From NCBI GenBank assembly GCA_038331135.1, contig JBBQOS010000016.1, positions 1 through 19,150 of the forward strand: 19,150 nucleotides of DNA, read 5' to 3'. Shown piece after piece: positions 1-5,809 of this stretch; within the stretch, counting starts at the first letter, position 1; every line of letters starts with the position of its first letter. The position numbers and the translations under genes were made by a program. The notes under the pieces were generated by a model, which worked only from the letters and a program-made list of their open reading frames with translations, searched no databases and was not told where the DNA came from. The stretch is from UBA9337 sp038331135 (GTDB lineage: Bacteria > Patescibacteriota > Minisyncoccia > Moranbacterales > UBA9337).

Positions 1-1
1 T

Positions 2-379
2 GTGATAGTCTGTGACAAGGGTGTGATCGCGATTGAGGTTAAAAATCTTTCGGATTCGATACACTTTGATGATGAAAACTGTTATTATGAAAAAGAAGAC
101 GGAAAGAGATATATTTGGTCATACGAAGATCCACGCTCTGAAGCAAGGAGACATGGGAATGCTTTGAGAAATTATCTGAATGAGCATGGTTTTAACGCAG
201 TCAAAGTAAATAGAATTTTAGTTTTTCCTAATGGAAAAGTTTCTTGGGAAGGAGATTTGGGGATATTTATAGCAAAAGACAAAGAATCATTGAGGAGATA
301 TATTGCTAGTTCAGAAGCGGATAATGTTTGCACAGCTGAGGTTCAAGCTGAAATAAAAAAATTACTCAATAAACTATAA
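2..379 (+). CDS. NERD-domain (nuclease-related) protein, 5'-truncated by window edge
   Basis: The reading frame is open from the first bases, so the true start lies upstream and only the C-terminal 125 residues are visible. The segment D5-K-G-V-I-A-I-E12-V-K14-N matches the core of the NERD domain, where an Asp on one strand and the E-x-K on the next resemble the active site of restriction-endonuclease-fold nucleases. Residues 35-65 (YEDPRSEARRHGNALRNYL) fit the usual helix after that core. The upstream half of the domain, including the usual first acidic residue, is missing here. NERD proteins are presumed to act on nucleic acid but their roles are mostly undefined. The gene ends in TAA, and 6 bases later a 36-bp palindrome begins. 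Family assignment is by motif and fold pattern; the biological role is not known. Confidence 0.75.
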   Translation: MIVCDKGVIAIEVKNLSDSIHFDDENCYYEKEDGKRYIWSYEDPRSEARRHGNALRNYLNEHGFNAVKVNRILVFPNGKVSWEGDLGIFIAKDKESLRRYIASSEADNVCTAEVQAEIKKLLNKL

Positions 380-383
380 ATCA

Positions 384-425
384 AAGGTAATAAAATCCTA
401 CGGCCGTAGAATTTTATTACCCTAG
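384..425. repeat. Palindromic repeat, copy 1
   Basis: A 42-bp sequence identical to positions 1089-1130. Its core at 386-421 is a 36-bp palindrome centred on CTACGGCCGTAG, with A/T arms beginning GGTAATAAAAT. The only mismatch is C397 opposite A410. Read as RNA from the minus strand this becomes a G-U pair, so the hairpin is fully paired in that direction. It lies just after the NERD stop codon. It could be a transcript-end hairpin, but no T-run follows it. It could also be a dispersed REP-like element. Confidence 0.85.
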
Positions 426-470
426 CTTAAGATCTAACATGGTTATTATTTATTAAATCTGATAAAATAA

Positions 471-499
471 TTTCAATTGAGCTTCATATGTATTATAAT
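471..499 (+). promoter_or_regulatory. Probable promoter of the PaaX/Cas2-like gene
   Basis: A perfect -10 hexamer TATAAT lies at 494-499, with a weak -35 TTTCAA at 471-476 and a 17-bp spacer. The start codon at 527 would give a leader of roughly 20 nt without a Shine-Dalgarno sequence. The -10 is convincing and the -35 is poor. Confidence 0.45.
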
Positions 500-526
500 A
501 AAATACAAACATAAGATAGTTTTATT

Positions 527-1114
527 ATGTATAAACTTGGTAAAAATCAAAAGAAAATTATGTTAGTGCTTCTGGGCGGAGTAGCTTTGGGTTGCTCTAG
601 CTCCCCGAGTCAGTATTTTAATACCTTTAAAAAAATAAAAAGAGAGTGGAATAAAGTGAACAGGCGTAGTTTCAATTATTCCATCAAGAAACTTTCTCAG
701 GATAAGCTTATCAAGGAAAAAAAGCTAGCGGATGGATCTTTTAAATTAGTGCTTACTGAGGAAGGAAAAATTGCAGCGTCAAAACTTAATTTATTGGGAG
801 GCTCAGTCGATTTTAAAAAACAAAAAAAATGGGATAAGAAATGGAGAATTGTTATTTTTGATATTCCAGAAAAAGATCGAGTATTTCGTGATATTTTACG
901 TGAACATTTGTTTACGTTGGAGTTTTATAAATTACAACAAAGCGTGTTTATCTCTCCTCATCCGTATGAAAAATCAATTTTAGAATTAATAAGGTTATAC
1001 TCGGCTAGTAAGTATGTTAGAGTAATCACAGCTACCAAAGTTGATAATGAAGATAATCTAAAGAATCATTTTTTCAAGCAAAAAAAACAAGGTAATAAAA
1101 TCCTACGGCCGTAG
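527..1114 (+). CDS. PaaX-like / Cas2-fold protein with N-terminal winged helix
   Basis: 195 residues. Residues 1-95 read as a winged-helix DNA-binding region (helices, then KLVLTEEGKIAA as the wing strand). Residues 104-182 match the PaaX C-terminal / Cas2-like ferredoxin fold: WRIVIFDIPE, with Asp112 at the position of the Cas2 metal-binding Asp, then an R..LR..L helix and YKLQQSVFISPHPYE. Such stand-alone proteins are annotated in CPR genomes as PaaX-domain or Cas2-like; no CRISPR array or cas1 is present here, so a CRISPR role is unsupported. Known PaaX proteins are transcriptional repressors. The last seven residues (GNKILRP) and the TAG stop are encoded by palindromic repeat copy 2, so the natural C-terminus has probably been replaced or extended. 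It has its own promoter and is flanked by identical repeats. Function here is unknown. Confidence 0.75.
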   Translation: MYKLGKNQKKIMLVLLGGVALGCSSSPSQYFNTFKKIKREWNKVNRRSFNYSIKKLSQDKLIKEKKLADGSFKLVLTEEGKIAASKLNLLGGSVDFKKQKKWDKKWRIVIFDIPEKDRVFRDILREHLFTLEFYKLQQSVFISPHPYEKSILELIRLYSASKYVRVITATKVDNEDNLKNHFFKQKKQGNKILRP

Positions 1115-1130
1115 AATTTTATTACCCTAG
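1089..1130. repeat. Palindromic repeat, copy 2 (overlaps end of the PaaX-like gene)
   Basis: Identical over 42 bp to 384-425, with the palindrome at 1091-1126. The left half is translated as the last residues of the PaaX-like protein and contributes its TAG at 1112-1114. The two copies are direct repeats bracketing the PaaX-like gene at a distance of 705 bp. Sequence outside the 42 bp is not clearly shared, which argues against a larger duplication. Confidence 0.85.
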
Positions 1131-1173
1131 TTTTTAAGAAAAATAATAATAGTTTTAGATTAGAAGTAAAATT

Positions 1174-1746
1174 ATGGAAAACTCATTAGCACAAAATCAA
1201 AACAAGAGGGAGCTAAAAAATCAATTAGAAACACTAATTGAAACAAAGAGGTTGATTTTAAAGCCACTTGAATTAGAATATGCGAAACAAATATTTCCTG
1301 AATTTAATAGTGAAATAACCACATTTATGTCTCCTTCTGCTGCGCAGGATATTTCTGAAACTCAGCATTTCATTGAAGACGCACGAGAAAAAATGAGAGT
1401 GGGAACTGATATTTTTTCGAGTATCTTTGATAAATCAACAGGGGAATTTTTGGGAGGGGGAGGTTTACATAATCTAGATACAGCAACTCCTGAGTTAGGA
1501 ATTTGGATAAAGAAAAGTGCTCATGGTCAAAAATTTGGAAAGGAAGCCGTAGCTGGACTTAAAGAATGGGCTGATAAAAATATAGCCTATGAATAGTTAT
1601 TTTACCCAGTTGCTAAAGATAATATAGCTAGCCGTAAAATTCCAGAAAGCTTAGGCGGCAAAATCATCTGTGAATTCGTCGGCGAAAAACAAAATGGAGA
1701 AAAGATAAATGAAGTTGAATATAGAATATATCCTAAAAGTAATTAA
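1174..1746 (+). pseudogene. GNAT-family N-acetyltransferase, interrupted by in-frame TAG
   Basis: The frame reads from ATG 1174 to TAG 1594-1596 (140 residues) and then continues in the same frame, open for 49 more codons, to TAA 1744-1746. The first part has the start of a RimJ/RimL-type GNAT domain (ETKRLILKPLELEYAKQIF) and the acetyl-CoA region (GIWIKKSAHGQKFGKEAVAGL). The part after the stop (FYPVAKDNIASRKIPESLGG, then EVEYRIYPKSN) is the expected remaining GNAT segment, where N-x-x-S-R-K-I-x-E-x-L-G-G is a strong family signature. Only the one TAG breaks a full-length gene of about 190 residues. It most likely replaces a sense codon (family members often have an aromatic residue here). 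TAG ends other genes in the window, so recoding is unlikely. This is a recent nonsense mutation, a sequencing error, or less probably a readthrough site. Confidence 0.85.
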
Positions 1747-1837
1747 AAAATTTAACAGAGCAAAAATAAAATGAAAAATAATAAAATAACAAAAAATAAA
1801 TTTTTTATGTTAAAATGTTAATAGGCTAATAAGTTAA

Positions 1838-1843
1838 TATTAT
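1838..1843 (+). promoter_or_regulatory. Candidate -10 element for rubrerythrin, leaderless spacing
   Basis: TATTAT ends 6 nt before the ATG at 1850, so transcription would begin at or next to the start codon. The octamer GTTAATAT at 1833-1840 overlaps it and recurs upstream of the ABC-transporter binding-protein gene. The -35 region is poor, and in A/T-rich DNA such hexamers arise by chance. Confidence 0.35.
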
Positions 1844-1849
1844 TTAATT

Positions 1850-2383
1850 ATGAAAACATATATTTGTGAAATTTGTGGCGATGCTTATGTGGGAAATGAG
1901 CGACCATCTCAATGTCCTTTTTGTGGAGCTGGTAAGGGTTTCATTAAAAATGGTAGTGAGGCTAAACCAATTGTAAATGAAAAAATCGAAATAAGTGAAA
2001 AGAGTAGGGGAAATTTAATGAAAACTTTGGAACTAGAGATGCACGCGACTGCGATTTATCAATGCATGGCCGGAAAAACTGATCGTTATGAAATTAAAGC
2101 GATGTATAAAAGATTAGCTAAGGTGGAATTGGAGCACGCTGTAATTGTTTGTAAACTAATGCAGATAGATAGGCCAGAGGCAGAAGCGATAAGTTGTGCT
2201 GATAATGAAGGAGAGAATTTTAATGAAACAATTTTACTAGAAGATAATGCGTCTAAACTTTATGCTGGATTTGTGCAGGAAGCTACGGAAGCTAATATCA
2301 AAAAGTTTTTTGGCGCGCTAGCTATTGTAGAAAAAGAACACATTGATTTAATAAATAATTATTTATTAAATAATAACCAATAA
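1850..2383 (+). CDS. Reverse-type rubrerythrin (N-terminal rubredoxin-like domain, C-terminal diiron domain)
   Basis: 177 residues. An FeS4 rubredoxin-like knuckle lies at the N-terminus (C6-x-x-C9-G and C22-P-x-C25-G). It is followed from about residue 50 by a ferritin-like four-helix bundle with E61/E63-M-H65, E93-x-x-H96, an acidic helix around 126-145, and E-x-x-H near the end (EKEHIDL). In classical rubrerythrin the rubredoxin domain is C-terminal, so this is the reversed arrangement. Rubrerythrins are cytoplasmic peroxidases that reduce hydrogen peroxide, taking electrons through the rubredoxin centre, and suit an anaerobic or microaerophilic cell. No partner gene (rubredoxin reductase, superoxide reductase) is nearby; the neighbours are unrelated. 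It appears monocistronic, with convergent dksA-like transcription downstream. Confidence 0.85.
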   Translation: MKTYICEICGDAYVGNERPSQCPFCGAGKGFIKNGSEAKPIVNEKIEISEKSRGNLMKTLELEMHATAIYQCMAGKTDRYEIKAMYKRLAKVELEHAVIVCKLMQIDRPEAEAISCADNEGENFNETILLEDNASKLYAGFVQEATEANIKKFFGALAIVEKEHIDLINNYLLNNNQ

Positions 2384-2404
2384 CCAAATTTCAAAACCCT
2401 CTCT

Positions 2405-2457
2405 GTCACTAAGTACAGTGACATCCCCGCCAGCAGTGTTACAGCGCTTCCGGCGGG
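2405..2457. other. GC-rich structured intergenic island with two hairpins
   Basis: Between the convergent rubrerythrin and DksA-type genes the composition shifts sharply to G+C. GTCACT (2405-2410) pairs with AGTGAC (2417-2422). Next, CCCGCC (2426-2431) pairs with GGCGGG (2452-2457), and an inner AGC/GCT pairing is possible. Direct GTCCCC words follow up to about 2471. No protein is evident in any frame. It may be a small RNA, a terminator complex, or a remnant of foreign DNA. I recognise no known RNA family. Confidence 0.5.
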
Positions 2458-2531
2458 TCCCCTGAGTCCCCAGTCAGAAAAAAATATCTCTAACGAGGCA
2501 GGCAAAAAAAGGCACTACTTGGAAAATTTTT

Positions 2532-2563
2532 AAAGGTCCGAAAGAGTTTTCTCTCGGACCTTT
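2532..2563. terminator. Bidirectional hairpin between convergent genes, probable terminator
   Basis: A perfect 10-bp stem pairs AAAGGTCCGA (2532-2541) with TCGGACCTTT (2554-2563), and GAG/CTC inside can extend it. It sits 70 nt beyond the DksA-type stop and about 150 nt beyond the rubrerythrin stop, as expected of a shared terminator. The U-tract is short (three T on the plus strand), so efficiency is uncertain. Confidence 0.55.
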
Positions 2564-2632
2564 GTATGCTTCAATTTTTTGTTGGCGTAAAGAGGTCCAA
2601 CCTCTTTGCGATCTCCGTTTTTCTCTTGCTAA

Positions 2633-3040
2633 TCAAGTTGGTTTGGTGTTCTTATTTTTTTTCTGTTCGGCCACTTCTGCACAGTTAATGCACCTTGACG
2701 ATTCTGGCCGAACTTCGAGTCGTTTGATGTCAATCGACTCACCACAATCCTCACAAATTCCGAATGTGCCACCTGCAATTCGAACAAGGGCTTTGTTTAT
2801 TTTGTTTATTCTTGTTATGTCTTTTCTGATAAGGGCACTGTTGATAGTTTGAAAGCTTTGAATTGTGGCCTTATCCAAGGGATCAGGGTGTCTTTCTGGT
2901 GCGCTATCACTGGCATTCTGGAGGTAGGCCTCTTTTTCCAACACCTCCTGCTTTAATTTGGTAGCAAGAATTGATAAATCCAAATCATTTGATCTTACTG
3001 TTGTGTGGAAAGTTAATTTTGCTGTTGTGTTTTTTGTCAT
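2633..3040 (-). CDS. DksA/TraR-family C4 zinc-finger protein
   Basis: 135 residues. An N-terminal helical region (about 20-85) is followed by the family zinc finger C96-x-x-C99-G-E-x-I (ICEDCGESIDIKRLEVRPES) and C117-x-x-C120. In DksA and relatives the coiled-coil enters the RNA polymerase secondary channel and modulates initiation; TraR and YocK-type proteins are shorter versions. The pair of acidic residues at the coiled-coil tip that defines DksA activity is not obvious, so general DksA function is an inference. It is the one gene in the window with a good ribosome-binding site: AGAGGAAAG just before the ATG. It ends in TGA, one of the genes showing UGA is a stop here. It is monocistronic, with the shared hairpin downstream. 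Confidence 0.85.
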   Translation of the reverse strand: MTKNTTAKLTFHTTVRSNDLDLSILATKLKQEVLEKEAYLQNASDSAPERHPDPLDKATIQSFQTINSALIRKDITRINKINKALVRIAGGTFGICEDCGESIDIKRLEVRPESSRCINCAEVAEQKKNKNTKPT

Positions 3041-3307
3041 ACTTTCCTCTTTTCTGTTGAGTTGAATAAGAACTATCGACCATTACTGCTCAAGACAATC
3101 TAACATGTTTATTGGGGGTTGTAAAGGATAATTTTTTTTATTATGTAGTTAACGAATTGATAGTTGAGATTTAAGATTTAAGATTTAAAATTGCTAAAAT
3201 GTTAATATGTTAATTTTTCAATATGAATTTGATGACTGATTACTAATGAACCGATGACTTTTCAAATTGATTGCTTTAATATTGTTTTGTTTTTTTGAAA
3301 TTTTAGA
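3041..3307. other. Intergenic region with a tandem heptamer
   Basis: This lies between the penicillin-binding protein gene and the DksA-type gene, both on the minus strand. It holds three exact tandem copies of AGATTTA at 3167-3187 and a run of TTAA-type words around 3195-3216, including GTTAATAT at 3201. I see no convincing terminator for the penicillin-binding protein gene and no small gene. Confidence 0.4.
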
Positions 3308-5497
3308 TTAGTTTTTGTTTTTGTCTGTGGTGTCTACGTTGCCTTTATTAGATATTCCTTCTTCCCAACGTTTTATCATTTCAATATCATAAAATTGGTT
3401 GAAGTCTTGATTCAGATAATATAGGATAGAATGATTATTTGATATAGTAGTTTCTTCTTTGACTTTGTCAGTGTCAGTTTTATTTTTTTTGGATTCGCTA
3501 ATTTTTTTCCCACTTTTTATATTATAATAAACAGTTTCTTTAGATAAGCGGGAGTCACCACTAATCATAGGTGTTTCACTCTCTATTTTTTGATAGGCCA
3601 AAAACTCTTCGCGAGGTTTATTTTCTAATAGTTTAGTCATGTAAGCTTTCCAAATTGGACCGGCTACATAGGAGCCATCCGCTCCAGCACGCATAGGAGA
3701 GTTGTCATTGTTGCCTGCCCAAACCCCCACAGCGATAGATGGCGTGTAGCCCACAGTCCACGCATCTCGATAATCTTGAGTCGTCCCAGTTTTACCGGCT
3801 ACAGTTTTGTCTTTTATATTAAAGGGACTGTTAATTCCAAAAGTGGGAATGCGAGCCTGCTCATCGGATAGGATAGAATTTATTTTTCTGGCAATTTCGG
3901 CATTTATAACTTGCTCCTCTTTTTTATTAAAAGAAAAAATATTATTACCCGCAGAATCACTGACATTTAAAATACTGCTGGGCTTATTCTTTAATCCATC
4001 ATTTGCAAAAACAGAAAAAGCCGAGGTTTCCTCCAATAATTTAACGCCTCCGCCTCCTAGCGCTAGAGCTAAACCATAATTAGTATGGTCAGTCAGTGTA
4101 TTAATTCCGAGCCTTTTGGCCAATTCAATAGTGTCATCCACTCCAGCTATATAAAGTGCTTTTACGGCCGGGATATTGAGCGACATTGCTAACGCTTGGC
4201 GAATTGAAACTAAACCGTTAAACTTACCATTATAATTTCTGGGGATGTAGCTTTTTCCACTGCCATCGGGTCCGAAATTGGTTTGCACATCATAAAGTAG
4301 TGTTTCGGGTTGGAGTCCTTTCTCAAAAACTTTGGCATAAACAATAGGCTTAAAAGAAGATCCGGGTTGCCTCACTCGAGTAGTAACATTAACCTCCCCA
4401 GCAATCGATTTATTAAAATAATCCAGTGAGCCAACCATAGCTAAAATATTTCCAGTGCGAGGATCTAGTGCTATTAAAGCGGCATTATCGGCACGATAGT
4501 TATCAAGATGATTTTTAGAATTTTTTAAAACTTCTTCTGCTTTCATTTGCTTGTCCCAGTTCAAAGTCGTAATTATTTTTAATCCGCCTTTTTCCAAGAG
4601 ATCTCGGCCGTATTCTTCTTCTAATTTTTCAATAACAAACATAACAAAGTGGGGTGCTTTAATATCTCGCGAAAGGGGTTTTAATTTTTCGAAAGTATTA
4701 ATTGTCAAAGCTTCCTTAACCTCATCTGCACTGGCTAAGTTTAATTTTGCCAGTCTTTCCAAAATTGCTCTTTGCTTTTTAAATAATTGCTCATCATTTT
4801 TTCCATAAGGAAAATAAAAACTAGGAGCATTGGGTAAAACTGCCAAAAAGGCCGCTTCATCCAAGGTTAAATCTTTGGCATCTTTCCCAAAATAAGTCTG
4901 AGCGGCGGCTTGAATGCCATAAGCATTGGCGCCATAAGGTATCTGATTTAGGTACATATCAAGTATTTCATCTTTAGAAAAGGTTCTTTCTATTTTTATC
5001 GCCAAAATAGCTTCCTTGGCTTTTCTCGTAATTGTTTTTTCACGACTCAAAAATAGACTGCGGGCTAGTTGCTGGGTAATAGTAGAGGCGCCTTGTTGAA
5101 TTTTTTCATTTTCTATGTTAGCTCTGATTGCTCGCAATAATGACTTAGGGTCAATTCCAAAATGGTTGTAAAAATTATCATCTTCAGCGGCAATGACTGC
5201 TATTCTAGCCACTTCGGGCAAATCTTCATGAGAAATTATTTTTCTATTCTCCTCACCAAATATTTTGTATAAAACATGCTCTCCACTACTGTCATAAATA
5301 GTGGAAGCTTCACTTATCTTGATGTTTTGAATATCTTTAATATTAGGCGTGTTGGTGTAAAAATAAATAAAAGTCAAAAAAGATAAAAGAAATAGGGCTA
5401 CGGCAACATCAAAAAATCCCAAAATAACCTGAATTAATGTTCGTAAAATCCAGCTTCTTTTTTTTATTTGATTAAGTTTTAGTGCTTCTTTTCGCAT
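3308..5497 (-). CDS. Class A (bifunctional) penicillin-binding protein, PBP1A type
   Basis: 729 residues. One N-terminal membrane anchor (about 22-47) follows a basic cytoplasmic tail. The GT51 glycosyltransferase domain spans about 75-245, with the catalytic Glu at E105 (AAEDDNFYNHFG), then QGASTITQQLARSLFL and RKAKEAILAIKIER. The transpeptidase domain has all three penicillin-binding motifs: S380-x-x-K383 in RQPGSSFKP, S439-L-N441, and K569-T-G571 in AGKTGTTQDYRDAWTVGY. The enzyme polymerises lipid II into glycan strands and cross-links peptides outside the membrane. Residues after about 645 form a low-complexity charged tail without known catalytic motifs. It stands alone on the minus strand, divergent from the O-antigen-ligase-like gene. 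No Shine-Dalgarno is present. All catalytic residues are intact, so it should be active and beta-lactam-binding. Confidence 0.95.
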   Translation of the reverse strand: MRKEALKLNQIKKRSWILRTLIQVILGFFDVAVALFLLSFLTFIYFYTNTPNIKDIQNIKISEASTIYDSSGEHVLYKIFGEENRKIISHEDLPEVARIAVIAAEDDNFYNHFGIDPKSLLRAIRANIENEKIQQGASTITQQLARSLFLSREKTITRKAKEAILAIKIERTFSKDEILDMYLNQIPYGANAYGIQAAAQTYFGKDAKDLTLDEAAFLAVLPNAPSFYFPYGKNDEQLFKKQRAILERLAKLNLASADEVKEALTINTFEKLKPLSRDIKAPHFVMFVIEKLEEEYGRDLLEKGGLKIITTLNWDKQMKAEEVLKNSKNHLDNYRADNAALIALDPRTGNILAMVGSLDYFNKSIAGEVNVTTRVRQPGSSFKPIVYAKVFEKGLQPETLLYDVQTNFGPDGSGKSYIPRNYNGKFNGLVSIRQALAMSLNIPAVKALYIAGVDDTIELAKRLGINTLTDHTNYGLALALGGGGVKLLEETSAFSVFANDGLKNKPSSILNVSDSAGNNIFSFNKKEEQVINAEIARKINSILSDEQARIPTFGINSPFNIKDKTVAGKTGTTQDYRDAWTVGYTPSIAVGVWAGNNDNSPMRAGADGSYVAGPIWKAYMTKLLENKPREEFLAYQKIESETPMISGDSRLSKETVYYNIKSGKKISESKKNKTDTDKVKEETTISNNHSILYYLNQDFNQFYDIEMIKRWEEGISNKGNVDTTDKNKN

Positions 5498-5503
5498 ACT
5501 TTT

Positions 5504-5509
5504 ATTCTA
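5504..5509 (-). promoter_or_regulatory. Extended -10 for the penicillin-binding protein gene, leaderless spacing
   Basis: Read on the minus strand the sequence is TGTTAGAAT, an extended -10 (TGn plus TAGAAT) whose hexamer ends 6 nt before the ATG at 5497. That would place the transcription start at the start codon. No strong -35 is seen, as is common for extended -10 promoters. Confidence 0.4.
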
Positions 5510-5713
5510 ACACAAACCTTTGCTAATATGTAATCTTAGCAATTTATATGGATAAAGTCAAAAGATTTTTAGAATTTTTAGAATTACGAAGTCTCTACGA
5601 AATACGAACTTTTGCGAATAGGCAAATCAATTTTTGATTTATCAGCTTATTTAGAGCCTGTCTGTTTTGGATTATCTGTATTGTCGTATAAGTTACATTC
5701 AATAAATCTCCTA

Positions 5714-5741
5714 TTTACATTTTTCTTTATTTTACTATAAT
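5714..5741 (+). promoter_or_regulatory. Promoter of the O-antigen-ligase/TPR gene
   Basis: TTTACA (5714-5719), a 16-bp spacer and TATAAT (5736-5741) form a good sigma-70-like promoter. The start codon at 5810 implies a leader of about 60 nt, which is A/T-rich and lacks a Shine-Dalgarno sequence. Confidence 0.6.
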
Positions 5742-5809
5742 AGAGGTAGTGCAAGTTCTAATCTAAAGTGAGTGTTTTTTTAATTATAAAATTTTATTAA
5801 ACAAAAAAT

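Larger units (their letters stand above)
5498..5809. other. Divergent intergenic region, 312 bp
   Basis: It separates the divergent penicillin-binding protein and O-antigen-ligase/TPR genes and carries their two candidate promoters. It also contains a local repeat of TTTTTAGAA-type words around 5565-5585. The rest is A/T-rich with no ORF, hairpin or RNA gene that I can support. Confidence 0.5.

Noticed and set aside
527..1114. Cas2-like protein as part of a CRISPR-Cas system
   Set aside because: No spaced direct repeats, no cas1 and no effector gene are present; the N-terminal winged helix points to the PaaX-like family.
1594..1596. Alternative genetic code with TAG as sense codon
   Set aside because: TAG ends the PaaX-like, HD-type and ABC ATPase genes at sensible places, so only the acetyltransferase would need it.
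2346..2371. Perfect 26-bp A/T-only palindrome at the end of the rubrerythrin gene
   Set aside because: It is inside coding sequence (LINNYLLNN region) and made only of A and T, where such symmetry arises fairly easily; no T-run or second copy supports a function.
2562..2852. Plus-strand ORF of 96 codons opposite the DksA-type gene
   Set aside because: It is the antisense shadow of a gene with a clear zinc finger and ribosome-binding site; its translation shows no family features.
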